From the NCBI RefSeq assembly GCF_034259425.1, contig NZ_JAXIVU010000012.1, forward strand, positions 1-64,000: a stretch of DNA of 64,000 bases, written 5' to 3'. This stretch comes from Denitrificimonas halotolerans. Its GTDB lineage: Bacteria > Pseudomonadota > Gammaproteobacteria > Pseudomonadales > Pseudomonadaceae. How positions within the stretch are numbered: position 1 is the first letter of the stretch; the number at the start of each line of letters is the position of its first letter. Made by a program: the position numbers and the translations under genes. Below are positions 16,592 through 25,617 of the stretch, piece by piece. The notes beneath the pieces were generated by a model that was not told the DNA's origin, did not search any database, and was given only the letters and a program-made list of their open reading frames with translations.

Positions 16592-17640
16592 TGGACATTA
16601 AGCAGGCGCTGAGTCGAGCGGTTAGTCAATTGGATCTAAGCACAGCAGAGATGCAAACGGTCATGCGTCAAATCATGACTGGACAGTGCACTGACGCACA
16701 AGTAGGCGGCTTTTTAGTGGCCATGCGCATGAAAAGTGAAAGTATCGATGAAATTGTGGGGGCAGTGCAGGTTTTACGTGAATTAGCAGAACCTGTGACG
16801 ATTGAAGGTGAGCATTTAGTCGATACTTGTGGTACCGGCGGGGACGGTATGAATATTTTTAACGTCTCTACTGCTGCAGCTTTTGTGGTTGCAGCGGCTG
16901 GTGGGCAAGTGGCTAAGCACGGGAACCGCGCTGTTTCTGGCAATAGTGGTAGTGCTGATCTACTTGAGGCAGCGGGTGTTTATTTGGATCTAACTGCTGA
17001 TCAAGTTAAGCGTTGTATTGAAACAGTTGGGGTTGGCTTCATGTTTGCTCCTGCACACCATGGTGCAATGCGTCATGCTAGTGGCCCGCGTCATGAGTTA
17101 GGGCTGCGTACTTTATTTAATATTTTGGGGCCTATGAGTAATCCGGCTCAAGTTAAAAAACAAGTCATTGGCGTATTTAGTAAGCAATTGTGCCGCCCCT
17201 TAGCTGAAGTATTGCTGCGTTTAGGAAGTCAGCACGTATTAGTTGTGCATGCTCAAGACGGTATGGATGAAATCAGTTTAGGTGCACCAACTTTTGTGGC
17301 TGAATTAAAGGATGGTGAAATCACAGAATACCGTATTCAGCCTGAAGATTTTGGTATCAGCAGTCAGTCGCTTATTGGTTTAGAAGTAGCGGATGCGTCA
17401 GCCTCTTATAAACTGATTTATGATGCTTTAGGGAAGCGTGAACAGCCTTATGCTCATAAAGCCGCAGAAATGATTGCCCTGAATGCAGGTGCTGCATTAT
17501 ATGCAGCGGGTGTGGCCAGTACTTTGAAAGAAGGTGTGGAGCGTGCCCACGATACTATCTACACTGGGTTGGCTTTAGAGAAGTTATCTGAGTTGGTGTC
17601 TTTTACTTCCGTGTTTAAGCAGGAGGCCGCAAACGCATGA
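16591..17640 (+). CDS. trpD: Anthranilate phosphoribosyltransferase
   Basis: Transfers phosphoribosyl from PRPP to anthranilate. The 349-residue protein has the PRPP-binding DTCGTGGDG motif at about 77-85, the KHGNRAVSGNSGSADLLEA anthranilate and magnesium segment, the HHGAMRHASGPR loop and NILGPMSNP. It overlaps trpC by 4 bp (ATGA). Confidence 0.97.
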   Translation: MDIKQALSRAVSQLDLSTAEMQTVMRQIMTGQCTDAQVGGFLVAMRMKSESIDEIVGAVQVLRELAEPVTIEGEHLVDTCGTGGDGMNIFNVSTAAAFVVAAAGGQVAKHGNRAVSGNSGSADLLEAAGVYLDLTADQVKRCIETVGVGFMFAPAHHGAMRHASGPRHELGLRTLFNILGPMSNPAQVKKQVIGVFSKQLCRPLAEVLLRLGSQHVLVVHAQDGMDEISLGAPTFVAELKDGEITEYRIQPEDFGISSQSLIGLEVADASASYKLIYDALGKREQPYAHKAAEMIALNAGAALYAAGVASTLKEGVERAHDTIYTGLALEKLSELVSFTSVFKQEAANA

Positions 17641-18440
17641 GTATTCCAACGGTTTTAGAGAAAATTGTCGCGCGAAAGCATGAAGAGGTTGCGCAGCGTA
17701 AGCAAATTGTGAGCTTGAGTGAGCTGTATGCTCAGGCTGAACAGGCGTCAGCTCCACGTGGATTTGCTCACGCTTTGCAACAACAAGTACGCAAGAAACA
17801 GCCAGCGGTGATTGCTGAAATTAAAAAAGCTTCACCGAGCAAAGGAGTATTGCGAGAAGACTTTGTTCCAGAATGGTTGGCGCAAAGCTATGCACAAGGC
17901 GGTGCAACCTGTTTATCTGTGCTAACGGATATTGACTTCTTCCAAGGTGCTGACCGTTATTTGCAAGAAGCACGTAATGCGTGTGCATTACCTGTAATTC
18001 GTAAAGACTTTATGGTTGATCCTTACCAAATTATTGAAGCGCGTGCATTAGGTGCAGACTGTGTTCTGCTTATTGCTGCTTGTTTAGATGATGGCCAAAT
18101 GTTAGAGCTGGCTGCTGCAGCTCAAGATATGGGGCTGGATGTTTTGGCAGAAGTACATGATGGCGTAGAGCTTGATCGTGTTTTGACACATTTGGACACG
18201 CCTCTGGTAGGTATTAATAACCGTAACTTACATACTTTTGAGGTGTCACTGGAAACTACATTGGAGTTGTTGCCACGTATTCCAGAAGAGCGCTTAGTGA
18301 TTACAGAAAGTGGTATTTTACAGCGTACAGATGTAGAACTGATGGAAATTAATAATGTACATGCTTTCTTAGTGGGCGAAGCATTCATGCGTGCCAATGA
18401 TCCTGGTGCCGAGCTGAAGCGTTTATTTTTCCCTAAATAA
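17637..18440 (+). CDS. trpC: Indole-3-glycerol phosphate synthase
   Basis: Closes the indole ring from carboxyphenylamino-deoxyribulose phosphate. The 267-residue TIM barrel begins with the family pattern LEKIVARKHEEVAQRK and has the catalytic Lys in AEIKKASPSKG, then LSVLTD, RKDFMVDPYQI, GINNRNLHTFEV and TESGI. It is not fused to TrpF. It ends the trp run; an imperfect inverted repeat AGCAACA/TGTTGCT lies just downstream without a T-run. Confidence 0.97.
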   Translation: MSIPTVLEKIVARKHEEVAQRKQIVSLSELYAQAEQASAPRGFAHALQQQVRKKQPAVIAEIKKASPSKGVLREDFVPEWLAQSYAQGGATCLSVLTDIDFFQGADRYLQEARNACALPVIRKDFMVDPYQIIEARALGADCVLLIAACLDDGQMLELAAAAQDMGLDVLAEVHDGVELDRVLTHLDTPLVGINNRNLHTFEVSLETTLELLPRIPEERLVITESGILQRTDVELMEINNVHAFLVGEAFMRANDPGAELKRLFFPK

Positions 18441-18615
18441 ATTGTAAAGCAACATATCTACCAAATAGGTCAGTGTTGCTCACGGGCGTGATATAAAACG
18501 GTTCGGAATATTTGTAGGCGGGTATAGCTGTCGACTGATCTACTTTCCGTGCTTTAGGGCAGGTATCAATTTAAACTGACGTATCGTACCTATAATTTCT
18601 ACAGAGGGTCGTCGT

Positions 18616-19227
18616 GTGGGTAAACCTTGGGTATTAGGGCTTACTGGTGGGATTGGCAGCGGTAAAAGTGCGGCTGCTGATGCTTTTGCTGAGCTTGGTG
18701 TTGCTACTGTTGATGCTGACCATGCTGCCCGTTGGGTGGTTGAACCGGGTCGTCCGGCGTTAAGCAAAATTGTTGATCGTTTTGGCAAAGGTATATTGCT
18801 TGAGGACGGGCAGCTGAATCGAGCGGCTTTAAGGGAGCGTGTTTTTGCAGAGCCAGAGCAGCGGCAATGGTTAGAAGAGTTATTACATCCTTTAATACGT
18901 GATGAAATTCAGCAATTTTTAGCCGCGGCACAGTCTCCTTATACGATATTGGTATCACCTTTACTGATTGAGTCTGGGCAGTATAAAACAGTTGAGCGAG
19001 TGCTAGTGGTGGATGTTCCCACTGAATTGCAGTTGGCTCGAGCATTGCAACGAGATCAAGTGCCTGAGGCACAGCTACGTGCCATTATGCAGTTACAATT
19101 GGAGCGCGATGAGCGTTTAAAATATGCTGATGATGTGCTGTGTAATACCGGTGATAAAGCTGCTTTATATGAAAAAGTAGGTCGCTTACATGAATATTAT
19201 TTAAGCCTGAAAGGAGGTCAAGTATGA
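18616..19227 (+). CDS. coaE: Dephospho-CoA kinase
   Basis: Last step of coenzyme A synthesis. The 203-residue P-loop kinase shows GLTGGIGSGKS at 8-18, the DADHAAR dephospho-CoA segment and the VSPLLIESG strand. It starts at GTG 18616 with AGAGGG 8 bp upstream. In Pseudomonas coaE follows the pilus gene pilD; no pil gene is adjacent here. Its stop overlaps the yacG start by 4 bp. Confidence 0.96.
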   Translation: MGKPWVLGLTGGIGSGKSAAADAFAELGVATVDADHAARWVVEPGRPALSKIVDRFGKGILLEDGQLNRAALRERVFAEPEQRQWLEELLHPLIRDEIQQFLAAAQSPYTILVSPLLIESGQYKTVERVLVVDVPTELQLARALQRDQVPEAQLRAIMQLQLERDERLKYADDVLCNTGDKAALYEKVGRLHEYYLSLKGGQV

Positions 19228-19415
19228 CCACTGTAACTGAAGTGGATTGCCCGACATGTGGTGCTTCAGTGGAATGGGGAGAGCAAAGCCCCTTTCGTCC
19301 ATTTTGCAGTGAACGTTGCAAGCTGATTGACTTAGGGGCGTGGGCTGCAGAAGAGCATGCAATTCCAGGGGAGCCGGACTTAAATGATGTATTTAGTGGT
19401 GAGTTGAATAGTTAA
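19224..19415 (+). CDS. yacG: DNA gyrase inhibitor YacG (zinc protein)
   Basis: A 63-residue zinc-finger protein of the YacG family, shown in E. coli to bind GyrB and inhibit gyrase. The four zinc ligands are Cys9, Cys12, Cys28 and Cys32, with the family sequence RPFCSERCKLIDLGAW. It is translationally coupled to coaE as in other gammaproteobacteria. Confidence 0.95.
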   Translation: MTTVTEVDCPTCGASVEWGEQSPFRPFCSERCKLIDLGAWAAEEHAIPGEPDLNDVFSGELNS

Positions 19416-19532
19416 GAATTGATTTCTATGTGTAAAAAATATCTGCTGCAGTCTACTAGTATTCTTTTGGCTTTAGTAAGGCGTGCATCCTGAACTTAGC
19501 ATAGATATTGAGCCCTCCATAGCCATGCGCTG

Positions 19533-20192
19533 TTATCCAGTGGATTTTGCGGTTATCGGTGCCCCCATAATGCGCAGTAGTATATTCAACAGTACGCCAT
19601 ATAGCGGAATAAAAAGTAGCAAACTGATTAAAATTTTAATGAAGTAGTCGACTACGGCAATTTCTATCCAGTTAGCTGCCATAAAGGCATTACTGCTGCC
19701 CCAGAACGCAATAGAAAAGAAGACAAAAGTGTCTAGTAGGTTGCCTAGTACTGTAGAGATAGTGGGGGCTATCCACCATTGTTTGAGTTCGCGCAAGTGG
19801 TCAAAGACCTGTATATCGGCCAGTTGTCCCACTGCATAGGCCGCGAAGCTGGCTAGAGAAATACGTAAAATAAAGCTGTTAAACTCTAGTAACGCTGCTG
19901 CCCCGCGAAAACTGCCTTCTTGGAATAGCACAGATACAACATAAGAGATTAAGAGTGCAGGTAACATGACATAGGCAATCACTCGCCGTGCCGCCTGCTT
20001 ACCTAGTAAGCGCACGGTGAGGTCGGTCGCTAAGAAAATAAAAGGAAAGCTAAAGGCTCCCCAAGTCGTTTGCCAACCAAATAGCGTCATAGGGAGTTGC
20101 ACAAGGTAGTTGCTAGCGATAACAATAAAAATATGGAACGCAATTAGCGTTGCCACCGCCACACGCTGACGTGGGCTTAATAGATTAAGCAT
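19533..20192 (-). CDS. yhhQ: Queuosine precursor transporter (YhhQ, VUT family)
   Basis: Inner-membrane importer for the 7-deazaguanine precursors preQ0 and preQ1. The 219-residue protein has about six membrane segments and the family motifs FPFIFLATDLTVRLLG and the C-terminal LGNLLDTFVFFSIAF and EIAVVDYFIKI. The ATG at 20192 has AAGGTG 6 bp upstream. The frame stays open far upstream, but that region overlaps the neighbouring permease on the same strand and is not coding. A candidate preQ1 riboswitch covers its ribosome-binding site. Confidence 0.92.
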   Translation of the reverse strand: MLNLLSPRQRVAVATLIAFHIFIVIASNYLVQLPMTLFGWQTTWGAFSFPFIFLATDLTVRLLGKQAARRVIAYVMLPALLISYVVSVLFQEGSFRGAAALLEFNSFILRISLASFAAYAVGQLADIQVFDHLRELKQWWIAPTISTVLGNLLDTFVFFSIAFWGSSNAFMAANWIEIAVVDYFIKILISLLLFIPLYGVLLNILLRIMGAPITAKSTG

Positions 20193-20197
20193 AAGAC

Positions 20198-20228
20198 ACC
20201 TTTTTGAATGGGGTGAGGGAACCATAAG
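20198..20228 (-). promoter_or_regulatory. Candidate preQ1-I-type riboswitch of yhhQ
   Basis: On the minus strand the 5' leader contains ATGG, a 10-nt C-rich loop (TTCCCTCACC) and CCAT (20208-20225), followed by an A-run and the ribosome-binding site (CAAAAAGG). This resembles the preQ1 class I plan: a short stem, 10-nt loop, A-rich tail, and loop C bases able to pair with the GG of the ribosome-binding site. The tail is shorter than in characterised examples and one conserved A is C. The gene downstream transports preQ1. A TATAAT (minus strand, near 20264-20269) provides a -10. Confidence 0.4.
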
Positions 20229-20329
20229 CGCCTCTGAGGAAGCGCAGTGAGTGCGCATTATACGCACAATTGTCTTAATGAAGCAGAGGGCAATGAGCAG
20301 GTTGGTAACTGTGTGGAGGTGCTGCCAGG

Positions 20330-21079
20330 CTACTCGAGCTGACCGTACAGTAGGGCGGCACTGATCAGTACGAAGACGCTGAAGACAGTTTTCAGTATAT
20401 GCTGCGGTAAACTGTGTGCGGCACGGACGCCGTAGGAAACAGTGAGTACGCCACCGATAGCCATAGCGAATCCAGTCATCCAATTGACCTGACCATGAAA
20501 GCTGTAAGTGGCTAAAGTGGCAGCGGTCGTCGGCACGGCAATGGCTAAAGACAACCCTTGGGCTACAACTTGCGTGGCTCCGAAAAACATAGTGATGATG
20601 GGGGTTGCAATTACTGCACTGCCGACACCAAAGAGGCCGCCGAGAAAGCCTGACATACTGCCTAAAGTAGCAAAGTAAGGCCAAGGAAGATGCCTTAAAC
20701 CTGTGCTCATCCGTTTGCCGAGGGTTTGGATAATATTCCAAATGGCAATAAATATCAGAAAGCCGATAAAGATTTGACGCATGGTGCGATGATCTAAATC
20801 AATTGCAATGACAGCGCCGAACCAAGACAAAATAAAAGCGCTTAAGCTGAGAATAGTACCTGCCTTCCACTCGATTTTATTGCGCTGATTGTATTTATAG
20901 AGCCCTAAAACAATATTAGGTACCACCATAGCTAAGGCTGTGCCTTGAGCAAGTTGCTGGTCCATCCCATAGAGTAGACTTAAGGTTGGGATTGCAAAAA
21001 GGCCACCGCCTATGCCTAATAAGCCACCAAAAAAACCCAGCAGTCCGCCAATTATAATATTGAGAATAAAATCAAGCAT
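20330..21079 (-). CDS. TauE/SafE family sulfite exporter-like permease
   Basis: A 249-residue inner-membrane protein of the TSUP (DUF81) family with about eight membrane helices in two repeats. Each repeat opens with the family glycine motif: GGLLGFFGGLLGIGGG at about 11-26 and GFLGGLFGVGSAVIATP at about 144-160. Members export sulfite, sulfoacetate or other organosulfur anions; the substrate here cannot be told. It is divergent from a LysR regulator 204 bp away, which may control it. Confidence 0.9.
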   Translation of the reverse strand: MLDFILNIIIGGLLGFFGGLLGIGGGLFAIPTLSLLYGMDQQLAQGTALAMVVPNIVLGLYKYNQRNKIEWKAGTILSLSAFILSWFGAVIAIDLDHRTMRQIFIGFLIFIAIWNIIQTLGKRMSTGLRHLPWPYFATLGSMSGFLGGLFGVGSAVIATPIITMFFGATQVVAQGLSLAIAVPTTAATLATYSFHGQVNWMTGFAMAIGGVLTVSYGVRAAHSLPQHILKTVFSVFVLISAALLYGQLE

Positions 21080-21283
21080 AGCTAAGTGCCTTATCAGTCT
21101 GCGTAGGAAATGCGTTTATTGGACGGGGTGCTGTGCCAACTAGTCAGTGGTGGGTGTGGGCTAGAGGAGCTTTAACCTACTGTGTTGTGCACGGGGTGGA
21201 TGATGCCAAAAGCTTTGGTGTTTTGTATATCTCCTTTATTCTAATGCTGTGTTAGATTTTGATTAACACTAAGGTGTATTTAT

Positions 21284-22165
21284 ATGCATTTTGATCTTGC
21301 AGACCTACGTTTATTTATCAATATTGCAGAACAGTCGAGCATGACTCAGGGGGCGCGCAAGTCATGTATATCAACTGCTGCCGCCAGTAATCGGATCAAA
21401 AAACTTGAAGAACAGATCGGTATTCGTCTGCTGTACCGTAATTCTCAGGGCGTCGAATTAACTGCGGCAGGCACCACTTTATTGAAACACGCGCGAATTA
21501 TTTTGCGCCAAGTGCAGTACTTACAAAATGAACTATCAGAGTTTAGTGACCAACAGGTTGGACATATTCGTATTTTTGCCAATACCACAGCTGTGACAGA
21601 CTTTTTGCCAGAAATTTTGGCAGTGCTGATGGTGCAGCATCCACAGCTGAGTATTGACTTACAGGAGCGGATTAATTTAGAGGTTTTGCGTGGTGTAGCA
21701 GAAGGTGCTGCAGATATTGGCATCACTGCAGGTCCGATTAAGGCTCAAGATTTAGAGGTGATTCCTTTCAGCACGGATCGATTAGTATTGACAACGCACA
21801 GTGAGCACCCATTAGCGCATTTAAGTTCAATCACCTTAGAGGAAACCTTAAATTATCCACATGTATGTTTGCAAGAAGGCTCAAGTTTATTACGTTTTTT
21901 AAAAAGCCAAGTGGATGGTTTACAGCGTAAACTGAATGTGCGAATCCAAGTCTTTGGCTTTGAGTCGATGTGTCGCATGATCGAAGCAGGAGTGGGGATT
22001 GGTATTATGCCAGCTTCTTCAGCGTTGCGGCATCAATACACTATGAATTTGAAGGTTATACAATTGGATGAGCCTTGGGCACTGCGTGAACGCAGCATTG
22101 TTGTGCGTGACTCGCAAGCACTGCCTGAATACGTGAAAACTCTCATTAAATTACTGGTTAAGTAG
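21284..22165 (+). CDS. LysR family transcriptional regulator
   Basis: A 293-residue regulator with an N-terminal winged helix-turn-helix: LADLRLFINIAEQSSMTQGA at 5-24, then AAASNRIKKLEEQIGIRLLYRN. The C-terminal part is a periplasmic-binding-type effector domain. It is divergent from the TauE-type exporter, the usual arrangement for a LysR regulator and its target. It also lies 6 bp before dctB on the same strand, so dctB may be cotranscribed with it. The effector is unknown. Confidence 0.92.
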   Translation: MHFDLADLRLFINIAEQSSMTQGARKSCISTAAASNRIKKLEEQIGIRLLYRNSQGVELTAAGTTLLKHARIILRQVQYLQNELSEFSDQQVGHIRIFANTTAVTDFLPEILAVLMVQHPQLSIDLQERINLEVLRGVAEGAADIGITAGPIKAQDLEVIPFSTDRLVLTTHSEHPLAHLSSITLEETLNYPHVCLQEGSSLLRFLKSQVDGLQRKLNVRIQVFGFESMCRMIEAGVGIGIMPASSALRHQYTMNLKVIQLDEPWALRERSIVVRDSQALPEYVKTLIKLLVK

Positions 22166-22171
22166 CAGTAT

Positions 22172-24034
22172 ATGCAGCCGCTAAAAGACGATATTCATTT
22201 TGCTGATTATGAGGCCGGTATGTGGAAAGGGCGTAGTGCCTTTGCGAGGCCGCGTTGGCGTAATTTATTGTGGTTGGCATTTTTATTTTTGGTTTTACTT
22301 TGGCCGATTCAGCGCTTGGTTGAAGGCTATTATTTAGAAGACCTCAACCGCCGTAATGGACAAACCCTGGATTTGTTTGTCGCGAACTTATTAGGGGTTT
22401 TGCAGCGTTATGAGGTGTTGCCGCAAATTTTAGGCCGGTTACCTGATGTGCAGCAAGCCTTGTTGACCCCCACAGATGAGGATGTATTACAAACTAGCAA
22501 TGAAATATTACAGCGCATTCAGCAACAGACGGGTGCTGATGTTATTTACTTGATGGATACCCAAGGTTTGACCTTAGCGGCTTCGAACTGGGCGCAAGAG
22601 CGGAGTTTTGTAGGTAATAATTTTGCGTTTCGTCCGTATTTTCAAGGAGCATTAACAGGCGGGGTGGGTGAGTTTTTTGGTTTAGGTAATATTTCTTCTA
22701 AGCGTGGCTATTATTTTGGTAGTGGAGTCTATGTTGATGGGGAAATCATTGGCGTGATTGTGGTGAAAGTTGATTTAGATTTCACTGAGACCTTATGGGG
22801 AAAAACACCTGAGCAATTATTGGTTACTGATAAAAATGGTGTTGTGATTTTGACCTCAAATGCAGATTGGCGTTTTACCGCCACACGGGAGTTGACTACA
22901 CAAGAACAGCGTAGTGTCACGGAACATCAGCCTTATACTTCAGTAAAACCTGTACCCATAGGCTTAAAGCAGCAAGATTGGCTCACCTTTGACAAAAACC
23001 TAGAAACAATCGGTTGGCAGGTGAGTATTTTAGCGCCACGTCGCTTGATTAATCAGCCAGTTAATACGGCCATGGCGGTGGCTGCAGCATCTTTACTAGC
23101 AATATTGTTGACTTTGGGATTATTAATGCAGCGGCGGCGCCATTATCTTGAGCGCATCACTATGGATGCGCATGCTAAGCGTGTGCTAGAGGAAAATGTG
23201 CGTACTCGAACACAAGACTTGCAAACCCTAAATAGCCGTCTGAAACAAGAGGTTTTAGAGCGTGAGTCTGCACAGCAGGAACTGGTAAGGGCGCAAGATG
23301 AGTTGGTGCAAGCGGGCAAGCTGTCAGCATTAGGCATTATGTCCGCCAGTATCAGTCATGAGCTGAATCAGCCGCTGGCGGCGATTCGTAGTTATACCGA
23401 TAACGCTAAAATTTTACTGGAAAAAGAGCGTATAGCTGACGTTCATAAAAATTTAGAGTTGATCGCTGAACTGACAGAGCGTATGGCCTCTATTATCAGT
23501 CATTTACGTGCGTTTGCGCGGCGTGATCGTTTAGCTTCTGAGCATGTAGCATTGCAACCGGCAATCGATGACACCTTGGCGCTGAATGTAAAGCGTCAGC
23601 GCAATTTACAAGTGGAGATCGTGCGGGATATTCCAGATGCCACTTTATGGGTTGAGGCGGGAGAAACCCGTTTACGTCAGGTATTGAATAATCTAATTAG
23701 CAATGCTTTAGATGCGCTCAGTGAAAAAGGATTTCCGCGTAAGATTTGGCTCAGTACCCAAGTGCAAGATGGCTGGGTGATTTTAACAATACGGGATAAT
23801 GGCCCTGGTTTTACTGTAGAAGCACTTGAGCAGGCTTGCGAGCCTTTTTATACAACCAAAACAACGGCACGAGGGTTAGGGTTAGGGTTGGCTATTTGTG
23901 CAACCTTGATTCAAGCTTTAAAGGGACGCTTAGTTTTCGCTAATCATCCAGAAGGTGGGGCTGAAATTACATTACATTTACGTCAGATTTCGTCTACAGT
24001 CAATTTAAGCTCCAATGAGGATCGTTTTATATGA
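22172..24034 (+). CDS. dctB: C4-dicarboxylate sensor histidine kinase DctB
   Basis: A 620-residue membrane kinase that senses periplasmic C4-dicarboxylates and phosphorylates DctD. Membrane helices lie at about 32-49 and 305-323 and bound a tandem-PAS-like periplasmic sensor of about 255 residues that contains FAFRPYFQGAL. A coiled coil follows, then the H-box SHELNQPLAAIRSY with His396, the N-box NNLISNALDA and the ATP-lid motifs DNGPGF and GLGLGLAI. The stop overlaps dctD by 4 bp. The dctPQM genes downstream support the assignment. Confidence 0.94.
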   Translation: MQPLKDDIHFADYEAGMWKGRSAFARPRWRNLLWLAFLFLVLLWPIQRLVEGYYLEDLNRRNGQTLDLFVANLLGVLQRYEVLPQILGRLPDVQQALLTPTDEDVLQTSNEILQRIQQQTGADVIYLMDTQGLTLAASNWAQERSFVGNNFAFRPYFQGALTGGVGEFFGLGNISSKRGYYFGSGVYVDGEIIGVIVVKVDLDFTETLWGKTPEQLLVTDKNGVVILTSNADWRFTATRELTTQEQRSVTEHQPYTSVKPVPIGLKQQDWLTFDKNLETIGWQVSILAPRRLINQPVNTAMAVAAASLLAILLTLGLLMQRRRHYLERITMDAHAKRVLEENVRTRTQDLQTLNSRLKQEVLERESAQQELVRAQDELVQAGKLSALGIMSASISHELNQPLAAIRSYTDNAKILLEKERIADVHKNLELIAELTERMASIISHLRAFARRDRLASEHVALQPAIDDTLALNVKRQRNLQVEIVRDIPDATLWVEAGETRLRQVLNNLISNALDALSEKGFPRKIWLSTQVQDGWVILTIRDNGPGFTVEALEQACEPFYTTKTTARGLGLGLAICATLIQALKGRLVFANHPEGGAEITLHLRQISSTVNLSSNEDRFI

Positions 24035-25401
24035 TGCAAGTGAGTCATGACACGGATGTACTGTTATTGGACGATGATGCACATTTACGTACGGCTTTAT
24101 CGCAAACCTTTGATTTGGCTGGGTTGCAGGTGCAGGCCTATGGTAGTGCGCAAGGTGTCTTAGAGACTTTGCCGGTAGATTGGCAAGGTGTCATTGTCAC
24201 CGATATTCGCATGCCGGGTATGGATGGTTTAGAGCTGTTAAAGCAGATTCAAGCATTTGACGAGCAGTTACCGGTGTTACTGATCACAGGGCATGGTGAT
24301 GTACCTTTAGCTGTAGAAGCGATGCGTAACGGAGCTTATGACTTTTTGCAAAAACCTTTTGCTAGCGATTTGTTATTAGATAGTGTGCATCGTGCTTTAG
24401 GAGTGCGTCGTTTAGTACTGGAGAACCGTTCGTTACGTTTAGCTTTAACTGAACAGCGCTTATTGGGTGAGCGTATTTTAGGTGGTTCAGCATGTGTGCA
24501 ACGTCTGCGTGAGCAGGTCAGGGCACTGGCAGCTATTCAAGCTGATGTGTTGATTTCTGGTGAAACCGGCGCAGGTAAAGAAGTGGTCGCACGTGCTTTG
24601 CATGATTTGTCGTCCCGTAGCGATAAGCCCTTTGTTGCCATTAATGCAGGTGCTTTGGCTGAAACAGTGATTGAAAGTGAATTGTTTGGTCATGAGAGCG
24701 GTGCTTTTACTGGAGCCCAGAAGCGTCGTATTGGTAAATTTGAATATGCCAACGGTGGTACAGTCTTTCTCGATGAAATAGAAAGCATGAGCTTGGATGT
24801 GCAGGTTAAGTTACTGCGGTTATTACAAGAGCGAGTGGTGGAAAGGGTGGGTTCCAACCAACTCATTCCTTTAGATATTCGTGTCATTGCTGCAACGAAA
24901 GAGGATCTGCTGATTGCTTCAGATGAAGGACGTTTTCGTGCTGACTTGTATTATCGTCTTAATGTTGCACAAATTCATATTCCTGCACTGCGCCAACGCA
25001 GTGAGGATATTCTGCCGTTATTCCAACACTTTGTAAGTACTGCTTGTACAAAATATAAGAGTGCAGAGCCTATGCTGAGTGCTGCTACTCGTGCGTTACT
25101 GTTAGCCCATGAATGGCCAGGTAATATCCGTGAGCTTCAAAATGCGGCAGAGCGTTTTGCTTTAGGATTGGATTTAGCTATCAGTCCAACTGCTTATCCT
25201 GTAGCCCAACAGCATTTGCCTTTAAGCCAGCAAGTAGAAGCCTATGAGCGTAGCCTTATTATCAGTGAACTGAAGAATCCACATCAGTCGCTACGTGAGG
25301 TGGCGGAAGCTTTGCGACTGCCACGGAAGACTTTACATGACAAACTGCGTAAGCATGGGTTGAGGTTTGAAGGGGTTGGCGAAAAATCGCCATCAGCTTA
25401 G
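24031..25401 (+). CDS. dctD: C4-dicarboxylate response regulator DctD (NtrC family)
   Basis: A 456-residue sigma-54 activator. The receiver domain has phosphoacceptor Asp58 in VTDIRMPG. The AAA+ domain has Walker A GETGAGKE at about 177-184, the sigma-54-contacting GAFTGA loop at about 224-229 and FLDEIESM. The C-terminal helix-turn-helix reads SLREVAEALRLPRKTLHDKL. Paired ATGs at 24031 and 24034 overlap the dctB stop. The expected target is the sigma-54 promoter at 25510-25525, just before dctP. Confidence 0.95.
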   Translation: MMQVSHDTDVLLLDDDAHLRTALSQTFDLAGLQVQAYGSAQGVLETLPVDWQGVIVTDIRMPGMDGLELLKQIQAFDEQLPVLLITGHGDVPLAVEAMRNGAYDFLQKPFASDLLLDSVHRALGVRRLVLENRSLRLALTEQRLLGERILGGSACVQRLREQVRALAAIQADVLISGETGAGKEVVARALHDLSSRSDKPFVAINAGALAETVIESELFGHESGAFTGAQKRRIGKFEYANGGTVFLDEIESMSLDVQVKLLRLLQERVVERVGSNQLIPLDIRVIAATKEDLLIASDEGRFRADLYYRLNVAQIHIPALRQRSEDILPLFQHFVSTACTKYKSAEPMLSAATRALLLAHEWPGNIRELQNAAERFALGLDLAISPTAYPVAQQHLPLSQQVEAYERSLIISELKNPHQSLREVAEALRLPRKTLHDKLRKHGLRFEGVGEKSPSA

Positions 25402-25509
25402 TCTGTCTGGCGGAAATCCGCCCATACTGCTTTATAGTTCAAGCGAAACTGTAGTTTTCAGTCTTTTTTAGGTATGCCTAGTACGACCTTAGTCTTATAT
25501 TTTATTTTT

Positions 25510-25525
25510 GGGTATGAAAGTTGCT
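25510..25525 (+). promoter_or_regulatory. Sigma-54 (-24/-12) promoter of dctPQM
   Basis: GGGTATG, four bases, then TTGCT fits the -24/-12 consensus, with the essential GG and GC exactly 10 bp apart. It lies 93 bp before the dctP start and behind the gene for the sigma-54 activator DctD. Confidence 0.7.
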
Positions 25526-25617
25526 TTATACCTAAAGGCCATCAGTTATTTTTCTGGTGTGTTACATAATTTGTCGCACTGTGCGGCACTGACTAATTGA
25601 AGTAAGAGGAAATTTTA

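Noticed and set aside
20193..20741. Long N-terminal extension of yhhQ
   Set aside because: It overlaps the TauE-type gene on the same strand in another frame, has no membrane-protein character and would remove the clear ribosome-binding site at 20198-20203.
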